Assembly (NCBI RefSeq): GCF_041381155.1
Contig: NC_091144.1
Span: forward strand, 17,121,544-17,185,543
Reading direction: 5' to 3'
Length of the DNA: 64,000 nt
Origin: Argopecten irradians
Lineage: Eukaryota; Mollusca; Bivalvia; Pectinida; Pectinidae
The notes beneath the pieces are model-generated. The model was not told the origin of the DNA and did no database searches. It saw nothing but the letters and a program-made list of their open reading frames with translations. How positions within the stretch are numbered: position 1 is the stretch's first letter; every line of letters starts with the position of its first letter. This document shows, one piece after another, positions 12,387 through 23,120 of this stretch. The position numbers and the translations under genes were made by a program.

Positions 12387-12394
12387 TATTTATA
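12387..12394 (-). promoter_or_regulatory. TATA box of the cdc25-like gene
   Basis: The minus strand reads TATAAATA in a local gacgTATAAATAcacg context, about 130 bp upstream of the predicted first donor. No CCAAT box or cell-cycle CDE/CHR pair was recognised upstream. Confidence 0.55.
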
Positions 12395-13047
12395 CGTCGG
12401 AAAGAAATCAACATCTGTCTACTTCAACTTGCTCAATGTGTCTGCTCAACTCGCGTGAGACACACCAGACCGGGGCTTGGGGAGGATCTCCTCTCGATCA
12501 TGGTATTTTGATGTCTCTATTACATTGTTGTTACAGTACCTGTAGATTATCTTGATTACTTCTATAAACATTGTCCTGGACATCAAAAGGTGAATACTTA
12601 TCACTGCCAGCTGGCGTTTTCTAATAAGGCAAAGCAATAACGGGGAAATATGAAAATTATAAAATTTCTTACGGAAACAGATTTTATCTATTTTTACATT
12701 ATTCACAAATACCATAGATATGTATGGTATATAACAGATGATTTTATGTAACACATTGTAAATATACCCACAACAGGCTATAAAGCAAGAATATTTTATA
12801 TTATTTTTTTGCACTACCGATAATGACGATAAATGGGGTTGATGGAGCGTGTAAGAGAGAAATATAAGTATTATGAATGAATTAAAGACATGTGATAATC
12901 TTAGCAGAAATTGAAAAACTTATCTTTAAAGCATGTTTTTATTATCATCACATAAATATTATGTACATTAAGTGATAGGGATATTTTTTCTGGTTGATTG
13001 ATTTAACAGTTTGATCCTGTATTAACTTTTAGCACTATTTGAAATGT
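12395..13047. other. Spacer upstream of cdc25
   Basis: This is the promoter side of the cdc25-like gene, running up to the second segmental copy. A 122-codon open frame on the minus strand (12814-12446) has low-complexity, AT-driven composition and no recognisable motif. I do not call it a gene. Confidence 0.5.
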
Positions 13048-13285
13048 GTGAGTGATTGATATCAATTAAGCGGTAATCGATATCACAGGTCGATAATGAA
13101 ATATCTAATTACTGTAGCGTTACCAGTAATCAATCGTTTAATCAAATAGTTAATTTGATGTCATTTTTAGACAAAGGTGCTAATGAACTAACATTGGGGT
13201 TTAAACAGTGGTCATTTTAATGGGCACCGGACTTCAGTTTCTTATAATTTACATGTAATTTTTCGGTGAAACTTATCTCCGATTA

Positions 13286-16278
13286 TTGAAATTGCATACA
13301 TACACGCCCCGTGATTGGTATTTCCAGGCACCAACTCGAATTACAAATACCTCTGCCACAGAAATTGATATAATTCTTACAAATAATTCCGATCTTATAA
13401 ACCATAATGAAGTGTTATCTCCCGTATGCAGTAATCACTGTCCAATTATAATACATGTTTCTTTCAAAAGCAGAATGGAATAAAATTAATAATTAATAAT
13501 ATAATTAATATTAATAGATTGGGACTCCATATTTACAAATTATAATAATATAAATGATGCCTACTTTAAACTTATTAACATATTTAATGAAATATCAAAC
13601 AAGTATATTCCTCATAAATCTATTACTATTTGACCCAATGACAAATCATGGATCACTTCGGAAATAAAAATTCAGCTAAGACAAAAAAATAGGATACATA
13701 AAAAAGCTAAAACTACCAATAGAGAACAAGATTGGGTGAATTTTAAATCATTTCGCAATGAAACCATCAGTCTGATTAAAGAAGCTAAAGAAAACTATAT
13801 CAATAAATTACAAAATGAACTGTCTGATAACTCAACCTCTCCTAAGAAGTGGTGGAATATAGCCAAGTCAATAATCAAAATAAATAACCCTAGCACGATC
13901 TCTAACCCTCTGAAAGTTAACGGTAAAATACTTACTCATCCTCTTGATAAAGCTGAAGCGTTTAACAATTATTTTACCAATATCTCCTCAAATATTATTG
14001 ATACTAATCTTCCAGAATTACCTCCCTTGTGTCCATATGAACTAACTGAAAAAACTGTTATTGAACAAGATATATAAGATCAATTTAACATTTTAAAAAC
14101 CAATAAACCTGCTGGACCTGATCCTCATCGTTAATATATCCATTAAAATTAATTTTTAATATGACACTATCATTGGAGAAATTTTCAAAACGGCAAATGT
14201 TAATGCACTTTACAAAGGTAAATGTGACAAAATGACTTAAATAATTATAGACCAAATGCAATTACATTTATATTTGGTAAAATGTTAGAAAAATTACTTT
14301 TAAATATACTTATAATTATATCACAAGATATAACATGATGTACGCTTTGTTTTCTGTGATATAAGTAAGGCATTTGATAGAGTTTGACATTCAGGTCTTT
14401 TATATAAATTGCAGAAATATGGTATAAAGGGTAAATTACTAGATTGGTTCAAAGTCTACTTATCTGACAGAAAACGAAGAGTAAATGTTGATGAATATAA
14501 ATCCAACTTTAAGTCAATAAATGCGGGAGTACCCCAAGGATCGGTTCTTGGCCCCTTTCTATTTTTATTATATATAAATGATATTGCTGATAATATTGCA
14601 TCTAATATAAAATTATTTGTAATCTCAACATGACTTTCATAAACATAAAATGATTTAGGACTAACATTTAACAGAAAGGGACATGGTCAGAACATATATC
14701 AAATATCTATGAAAAGGCATCATCCAGATTCAATATATTAAGAATTCTGAAACATAAACTTGATAGAAAAACTTCAAAAACTTTATATATATCACACATC
14801 AGGCCAGTTTTAGAATATGCAGATACGGTTTGGGACAATTGTACAAAAAATGAGTCTGATCTGTTAGAATCTATTCAATCAGAAGCAATGAGAATTATAA
14901 CTGGTCTAAGAAGAGGTACTTCTCCTCATGTCCTTGAAACACAATTAGAAACATTACAGAATAGACGTCATCAACACAAATTAACACTACTATATAAAAT
15001 CCTAAACAACTATACACCAGCCTACTTATATGGCATTATACATCCTTACATAAATACTAATAATAACTATACATTTAGAAATGAAAGTTTTTTTAATGTA
15101 CCACTTTCGAGAACGAACAATTATGATAACAGTTTTTCCCCACCAGGCTATGATACTCTGGAACTCACTTGATCTATCTATCATAAATAGATCACTCTCC
15201 ATCTCTTTTGTTATATCAATTGTATATTTGTACTTATGGACCGTAAGGTCCACGGAATAAAATGAATTGAATAAATGCTACCTCTATTTTTTCTTTCAAA
15301 GGCAAGTTAAAACCAACCTTCCCTTCTTTAACCTCTACCATATTCAAAAATTGTAATCCAAGGAATTTAAATATACTTTTATGTCAATTACGTAATTATG
15401 CCAGTGATCTAAACTATGATAAATTTTCTGATCATTTGACTGATGATGGTTCATGTTTGTGTGGTCCTCAAATTGAAAATTCGAAACATTATTTTCTTGA
15501 CTGTACTTTATTCTCTGATATCAGACACCACATAACTACTACATGTATTTCTAATCTGATAGGTTTTATTAATGTTGAAATTCTTTTATCTGGATTTGAT
15601 GATTTTTTAGATGTTATTAATGAAATTATTCTAATGCATACAAGTAACTATATCAAAAAACAAAGAGATTTCAAATTTATAAATAATAATATGGAGTGTG
15701 TGTGCATGATGGTTTATATTTCGTATACCAGCTCTGAGCTAGCTTCATGTTCTCTTTCTTTTCTAAATTATATGTTAACTTTTATATATTACTTGAATCA
15801 TGGTTATTTACTTTGTACTATTTATTTTGCTTGTGTTTTCTTTTGTATATATTACCCTTCTTTGACCCGCTTGGGTATTCTATTACATATTTGTTATTTA
15901 CTTTGTACTATTTATCATGCTTGTATTTTCTTTTGTATATATTACTTTTTTTTGAACCGCTTGGGTATTTTATTACATATTTATTTTGCATATTTATTTT
16001 TCCATCAGTTGTATTATATTAAGTTATAAGCCTTTTTTCTTTTCTATTTTCATCATTACCTTTATTATATTTATTTATAAAAATTATCTATTTTTGTCAT
16101 TTCCGGACATTGGAAAGGATTTGTATTGGCTGTGTCTGTTGTCTAATCCAATTGTTAACACATGTACATTGTACTTTATTAAATTTATGATCTGTATTAT
16201 AATTTTGTTTATATTTATTGTATTATCAATAAAATATTTTGAAACAGAAATTGGTATTGCTTGATTTTTAAAAAAAAA
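13286..16278 (+). mobile_element. Decayed non-LTR retrotransposon (LINE), copy 2
   Basis: This has the same element and order as 239-3231 but longer open pieces. They are the endonuclease end (13286-13483), the linker with KKWWNIAKSI (13736-14077), the RT fragment with GVPQGSVLGPFLFLLYINDI (14409-14633), the thumb (14888-15172) and a Cys/His tail with CGPQIENSKHYFLDC (about 15436-15690). The A run is at 16270-16278. Shared stops include one after GPDPHR and the premature end after LYINDIADNI, where the FADD motif should follow. It is non-functional. Confidence 0.87.
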
Positions 16279-17934
16279 TTGCTTTCCAGGTTTTCATTCG
16301 TTATAATTTTCCTATTTTATTCCCAGAAGAAATTAAGGAGATCTTAATCAATTAAGTAAATTCTATTTAATCTGTATTATTTATTTGTGTGTCCATTTTG
16401 TAAATACTAACCATAATCCTGATTAAATGGAGTGCGGAGATATTTAGGACATGTTCTGTTGTAATTGTTTTTTTAATGAGAGTGATCTCCCTTGTTGCAC
16501 CTGTATACAATCCGGAAGTAGAAAATTACAGGTACGATGTTTGTAATATTCTGATGTTATTGTCGTTTTTACGATAATCTTATCTATTGTTTAACATTCC
16601 TTTAATCCTTTGTATTGTAAGTGTGTTATATTTCCATGCTTTTGATAGTATTTCACTTCCGATTGTAAGCACAACTCTCTCACCTGTCCACAGGCACTGC
16701 ACAGGTGTGCTGTTGTGTACTGTATACGTATACATGTCTATCAATCGTTATCATTGTATATTATTTGTCCGTTATCTGTTGTGTCTGAAAGTATAACGCT
16801 AAGTACATGCACTACACATGTGACTGGTCGTCAGGTCTGGTCTCTTGATGATCGACCGTTGTCCGACCATTTTACCCCCAAAAATATGTTTCAGATTTTA
16901 CTAATGTATGGTTACCCTCCATTGATCACGTATTCCCTACATTGTCTGACAACAATATACTTCAATGTAAGGTACATTTTATATATATAATTTACGTACC
17001 TTCATTAATGTATTTCCAAGATAACACGTATTCATGACTGTGTGCATGTATCTATGCAAGGACTCCTCATTTATGTCCTTGATATATGGTGATATAAGGA
17101 GTTCGGAACATACTTATTATAGCTATAAACCTAGTAAAAATGGCAGCACGAAGAAAAGAACATCTCGTATTTGTTTACCAAGGAATTGATCGAGTTTTAT
17201 GAGTTAGGTTCTATGATACAATGTATATGTATGTATCTATATATGTAGACATTTGTGGCTGGACTTATTTTATTTTCTTAAATCCTTTGGTGATTTTTTG
17301 TATATGTACAGTACATGCTTGACTCTTTAAACATATGAAGCAATTGAATCTTCAATCTATAATCTGCAATTTGAGATAAAATCATAATATGGACTAAGTT
17401 GTTAATCCAATAATATAACTGTCAATTTTCAGTCTTATCATGATAAGTAAAGTGTCCTATTTAGATCATATATACGCGCAAGGGGACTATATGGTTACAA
17501 GATATTGGAGATGTTTAGCGATGATTTAAATAATAACCACTATGTTCTGAAATTCTATAATTCCGTATGCAGATATAATATTAACATAATGCATTTGTTT
17601 TTGTATAGATGTGGTTGTTATATTGATGAATTGATTAACTTTGGTTCTAGCTAAAGAAAAAATGTCCAAAATATTTTGCAAATATATTTTCTTTTGTATT
17701 CAAGGGAATCAAATATTATCATGAATAATTTGAGTATGATTTATTTTCAGGTACATTGTGGTACAAGTGTATACAGTATTGAGGTTATTTCTAAGATTAA
17801 TGACTCTTTTAACATCATGTAAAAATCAGGCTATTTCAATGAACTTAAATTATATACGAAGTTAAACCAAAAAACCGTTTCTCTAAAACACATCTGATTT
17901 CGTTCTTCCATAGTCATGTAGTCTTGTCGACAAT
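16279..17934 (+). promoter_or_regulatory. Upstream region of the PPxY gene (duplicated)
   Basis: This is ~1.65 kb of non-coding sequence between the LINE tail and the PPxY gene. It must contain that gene's promoter, unless further upstream exons exist. No TATA or CCAAT box stood out near the start codon. A local rearranged patch at 17470-17560 distinguishes it from copy 1. Confidence 0.35.
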
Positions 17935-17974
17935 GCCAACATGAGTATTGGAAATCTGTCGGGACCAACATAAA

Positions 17975-19993
17975 ATGGCGGATTTATGGATAAATTACAC
18001 GACAGTGGCTGTTCCTACTACCACAGGTAATTCTACAACTATTGCCCATTATTATTTCATTAATTTCCTTCAATATCGAAGAGTTTATAGAAAACAATTA
18101 GAGTGTATTAATACTGGTGTAGGCTAATTTGGGGGCGATAAAAACACGAGAGTAGACGCCTAATTTTGCTAAGAGAGAATTTTTGTTTCCTTGTGGTTGG
18201 GTGGTTGGTTAGTTTAGCGCACTATTAAAAGTCATGGTCATTCAAGGACGACCTCTCGTGCACAAACAGCATATGGTGCATCCATATAGACTATATTCTT
18301 AGAGGAATTGCTCCATACAAGCATGGTTATCATAAAAAGCGAAATCCAATCCGTATGTGAAGCGTATGTCTGTTTTGGGAAACTATACAGTGATTATGGT
18401 GTGTCTCCACAGGGGATTAAAACCTAGAGCCTTTCTCACAGCATCCTACATACTCCAGGGGTTCCGATAACTTTCGATGGGGAGATCGTAAGTGATCGGA
18501 ACTCCTGGAGTATCGAGGATGTCGTCACAGATCGAGGATCCGGAACGTTTTATCATTCCACAGATGTCTTAATAGGAATTTAAAATGTTAAGAATTTAAA
18601 AAAAACTTAAATAAATTAACTGCCTTTCTTCATTTAATTATAATTCCTAATGTTATATATCTTGCTTACATGTATCATAGCAACATTCAATAATATTCTG
18701 ATTTTTCTGTGCAGAATGGGCAGCTTGGTCCGAGTATGAAAGCGAGTACGACCGCGCGACCCGGGCCGGAGGTGTTGTTGGTCCGATCGTCGGCTCAGTT
18801 GTCGTCATCATTTTCGTCATATCTGTCTTCTGTTTCACATCACACATGCGAAAAAGACGACAGGAAATGCTGGCATATGAAGCTCGATGTCGCAACAGGC
18901 AAAGGCAAGGTAAGAGCCCACTTAAACGCAACACAACAACTCAAACAACACAACACTATACCGTAAATAAAATAAAACACTTATAGGTATAATTTGGTTC
19001 ACATGGTCACAATCTGGACAGATTTCAGCAGGATATTTTTCACCTAAAAAAAATTCCTGAAAAATCTTCATTGAACGTTCATGGAATTGGAGCCTGGTTA
19101 CAAGCATGTGTTAATATTCTATTTTTTAGACCCAAAATTATCAATGAACACATATAGAAAAGGGCACTAAATCAATGGTAACATAGAGGTGTCTACATAA
19201 TAAGTCAAGATCTATCAGAGTTACTTCCCTTAGGTTTGTTTTCAGCAATCTAAATCATTTCCTATTATAATGAACCTCGGAACAACGGAATAGGACTGAA
19301 AGAGGTAGCTGATGGATCTTAATATTGTTTAGTAAAATGAAATCGATACAAACAATGTTCATTTTATGGAAGCATTTGTTGTGAAATGGTTATTTGATAT
19401 TTTGTTCTGCAGGTGACCGGACTGTTTTGGTAGACCGTTGGTTGGGAAATACTTGGCAAGTTCCTGTGGGCCATTCCCATAGTCCTGATTGGACAGGGGA
19501 AGAGGAAAACGGGGGATACGTCAACCGAGTCATGCAGGATTTACCTCCCCCTTATTCACCACCATACCAGTCCGAATTAAAGGATGGGGATTTACCACCG
19601 TCCTACGCCGACGCTGTCGTCATGAGTGGTTCTGATGCTGAGCGTGACAACGTCACGCGATCATGTAATGGAAATGACAATAACTATGACGACGATTACG
19701 TCACGCGATCATGTGATGAAAATGTCAATAACTATGACAACGATTCCGTCACGACACCATATGATGAATATGACGATAACAATGATGGTGACTACGACAC
19801 GAGATCATATAATGAAAGTGACGTCAGTTATGACGTTAATTACAATACTTACGACACTGACAACACAACAGAATACAGTGTCGGAGAAAGCACCAATAAT
19901 AGTGACGTAAACGGCATGGATCCTCCTCCATATGATGCCCATGAAACAGGAAGTGGCCACCATGATAATGACGTCACAACCGATCATGTGTGA
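17975..19993 (+). CDS. Small single-pass membrane protein with PPxY motifs
   Basis: Three exons join in frame: 17975-18026, 18715-18909 and 19413-19993, with GT donors and AG acceptors and phase-1 junctions. The product is 275 aa. Residues 1-37 are a short outer segment with a glycosylation sequon (N7-Y-T) and no cleavable signal peptide. Residues 38-59 form one membrane helix (GVVGPIVGSVVVIIFVISVF), followed by a basic stop-transfer, RKRRQ. The cytoplasmic part has PPxY motifs at 127-130, 144-147 and 253-256. Between the last two lies an Asn/Asp/Tyr-rich stretch of degenerate 20-residue repeats (DNA period 60). The layout recalls WW-binding adaptors such as Shisa- or WBP1/VOPP1-like proteins, which recruit NEDD4-type ubiquitin ligases. 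That role is inferred from the motifs; I cannot assign an orthologue. The first ATG was used; an AUG in a different frame lies just upstream (17941). Confidence 0.85.
18206..18515 (+). repeat. Degenerate dispersed repeat and hairpin in the PPxY gene intron 1
   Basis: 18206-18440 is a badly decayed copy of the ~520-bp repeat family (compare 31967-32482): tattaaaagtcatggtcat, then ggacgacctc, and further on gtgtctccacaggggatt. 18450-18513 is a short palindrome with arms atactccaggggttccgat and atcggaactcctggagtat. Confidence 0.5.
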
Positions 19994-22319
19994 AACAAAT
20001 AGGGTATAGCTGAAACCGTTGATGGTATATTGAAATATGCAACAGATATCAATTATGATAAAACCATTATACAGAGTAAATATGCATTGTATACACATAT
20101 ACACATGAAAAGGATGTACACATGTAAGCTATTGACAAGAGTTATAATCGGTATAGTCTATGAAGAAGTAGAAAATAGGAAAATGCCATATTAAACAACT
20201 ATACAATCTGGTTAAAATACAGATCCTTACTATTACTACATTTGATAAGAGAATTTGACAACATCCCAATAGGGGTCACGTTCTGGCGACCTTTGGAAAT
20301 GGCCAATCAAATTGCTGCTACCAGACGAAACCGTTTGAAAAAGCTGTCAGAATTATTTTTGGGTACGTAGTCATCCCGCCCGAAGAGCACATGGAATCTA
20401 AATGTATATAATATACTGGGACGAAATCACCTCTGTTGAACGGAGTAGTGACAAGTATATATGCATTTTAATCAGATTGACAACTATACGGAGGTCATCT
20501 CTTCCGATGTGGATGGACTATGACAATGGCTTTAAAAGAATGTTATTCAGACAATGGTATTAGGATCTCAACACTGTTTGTATCTCAGTCCCATATAATG
20601 TATATATGTAGATATTTTGTACTTTAATTATAATCAAGCAATAATGTGCCTTTTATGTAGAGCTAAGAATTCATAGAAGAGATTTTATATTTTTATATCA
20701 ATAAGGAAATTTTATTTTTGGTAACTAATATCATTCTTGTTCAATAAGCTGTGTCATAAAATAGCTACTGGAACATGGACACATAGAATGTGTTTTCCTG
20801 ACAGAACGGCATGTAAGGTCTGAGAATATATCGTAAGTTAGTTGGCAACTACAAATTTATCATTTACAGTGTGATGAGTAGATTGAATAGAATAACATCG
20901 TTGAATCTGCGCGCGAGTGTGTGTTAAAAATCATACACAAAAACCAAACCAAAACACCACAGTCCGAATGTAACTGATATGAAACAACTGATGTTCCCTA
21001 TATATTTGTCTTTATTTTTTAATGGTGCTATAAGAGAGTGCACGGTGTCTGACAATTTCAACGCGCTGCCGTTTGATTTTTAGGTAATATGGAGAGTCTG
21101 AATCTTTGCAGAGAATTAAAAAAAAAAAACAAAAAAAAAACCGAAAATCTAACCTTCACACCCATCAACCAATCAAATGAATGATAGCTATTAAATATCG
21201 GATTTGTTCTAGTATAACTGATCTACGACGGACTATGTATAAGATATATACTCTGGTTGGCATGTCAACAATATATGTTATTGCTATAAAAAGAACGCCA
21301 TAACGGTTTGTTTGAATGCACTATTTCAATGAGTAATATGAAAACTAATCTTATAATCTCTACAAATATCTATTGTTAAATGTACCTAATGGTTATGATT
21401 AAATCCTAATCAAAATTAATTTTTTGAATGGTGATTGATGGAAACAAACGTTATTTTGTATGTAAATAATTCTACCCATGTCATCGTCCCGATCCGTTAC
21501 ATATATTTTGTTTAAACAATTTCATATGTAACAAAACAGTAATGCATGTAATATACTGTAAACCGCTTTGCTTCCGCGATATCCCCATTTTCTCGATATC
21601 CACATTTTCGCACATTTTTGTGATGTTCATATTTTCTCGATATTCACATTTTTGCGATATTCACATTTTCTCGATATTCACATTTTCGCGTTATTTGCAT
21701 GAGTGCTCGAACACGAATTCAAATGTTTCACGAATTATTGTAAACGCGTATGAATGCGTTATTATCGGTAGGAACCCTCGGACGCGAATTTATGTATTCG
21801 CAACTATGTTCAAGATATCGTAGACGCGAATTTTTTGTTTACACGACAATAAATTGGTTAACAGTATGTAAAATATTTAAGTTTCTCATCCATTTGATGG
21901 AAGAGCTATATGTTGGTTTGGATAACATTTTTATTTGGGATTGTTTTTATATATCGAGTTCATTTTAGTTAGAATAAGAATTTATTTTAATTATTGTTAT
22001 TCATGATATGTAATGCTAACTGCTGGCCAACGTAGAAAAGGATCATTAAAGAGATATATGTAAGTTGTTATATGCGGAGACATGAATAAAACGCTGTTAA
22101 AACAACGTGTTGTTAAGTTCTAACCAACTGTTTACAAAGATTTTGGGCCAATACGAGAAAAATGAATCAACATGCTCAAACATGTCACAGACCAACCAAC
22201 ATTGAGAGTTCCGCTATGCCAAAGAGACACAACACAAACCTATCACCATATACAAATAACCCTAACCGTTGTCAGGACGCTTTTTGTTTTTCAATTAACG
22301 CCATATTAATAGCCAAGGT
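19994..22319. other. 3' region of PPxY gene and spacer
   Basis: No further exon was found. ATTAAA variants occur near 20189 and 21381, and a perfect AATAAA at 22085-22090. Which one ends the PPxY transcript cannot be told from sequence. 21118-21141 is A-rich. 21575-21700 is an imperfect tandem array of cgatattcacatttt words with interruptions. Confidence 0.5.
21575..21700. repeat. Imperfect short tandem array
   Basis: Words such as tctcgatattcacattttc and gcgatattcacattt recur about six times with slips in spacing and a few substitutions. Confidence 0.7.
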
Positions 22320-23120
22320 TTGTTTGTTTGTTTGATTAATTAACGTCCTATTAACAGCTGTGGTCATGTAAGGACGGCCTCCCATGTATGCTGTGTGTTG
22401 CGTGTATGTTGTAGTAGGTGCGTGTTTCGGGAGACTGCGGTATATTCATGTTGTGTCTTCTTGTATAGTGGAACTTTTGCCCTTTTTATAGTGCTATATC
22501 ACTGAAGCATGCCGCCGAAGACACCAAGCAACACACCCCACCCGGTCACATTATACTGACAACGGGCGAACCAGTCGTCCCACTCCCTTTTTGCTGAGCG
22601 CTAAGCAGGAGCAGAAACTACCACTTTTACAGACTTTGGTGTGTCTCGGCCAGGGGACAGAACCCAGAGCATGTAAGGACAGCCTACCATGCATGTTATG
22701 TGTTGCTCATATAAAGTGCGATGTACGTGGTTTGGGAGACTGCGGTATATTCGTATTGTGTCTTGTATAGTGGAACTCTTTCTTTTTAAGGTGCCATATT
22801 ACTGAAGCATGCTGTCGAAGACACCACGCAACACACCCCACCCGGTCACATTATACTGACAACGGGCGGACCAGTTTTCCTTCTCCCTGTACGCTGAACG
22901 CTATGGAGAAGATGAAACGGAATCTTTTATAGACTATGGTGTGTCTCGCCCAGGGAACAGAACCCAGAGCCTATCTCATAGGAGCGAGCGCTCAACAGAA
23001 GGCCAAAAGTAAGGCGGTGTCAGACGTTAGGAAGAAGAAAGTTAGGTAGGAAGAAGAGAAAAGATACGGTCCTAAATTTAGTCGCCTTTTACGATGATGC
23101 AATAGGGGCAGCAGGTTGAG
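22320..23120 (+). repeat. Two head-to-tail copies of the ~520-bp dispersed repeat
   Basis: The first copy (22320-22672) begins at tttgtttgtttgattaatt, passes cgtcctattaacagc, catgtaaggacggcc, tatagtgctatatcactgaa and acaacgggcgaaccagtcg, and stops at acagaacccagagc. There a second copy re-enters at atgtaaggacagcc (22673) and continues to the far end (cgccttttacgatgatgcaa, near 23100). The join suggests template switching or unequal exchange. Confidence 0.85.

Larger units (their letters stand above)
13048..17934 (+). repeat. Segmental duplication, copy 2
   Basis: This is the better preserved partner of 1-4840. Its left limit cannot be tested because the partner begins at the window edge. Its right limit, after gtcgacaat at 17934, is 40 bp before the start codon of the PPxY membrane-protein gene. 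The duplicated unit therefore ends inside that gene's 5' leader or promoter. The two copies share LINE disabling changes, so the LINE was already dead when the segment was copied. Confidence 0.95.

Noticed and set aside
12446-12814. 122-codon minus-strand open frame upstream of cdc25
   Set aside because: AT-driven composition, no motif, no splice or poly(A) context, and it overlaps the cdc25 promoter side.
15436-16029. 197-codon plus-strand open frame
   Set aside because: Its first ~85 codons are the Cys/His tail of the dead LINE; the rest is the AT-rich LINE 3' untranslated region staying open by chance.
19626-20104. Long frames on both strands over the third PPxY exon
   Set aside because: Shadows of the 60-bp coding repeat; only the spliced plus-strand frame has membrane and PPxY features.
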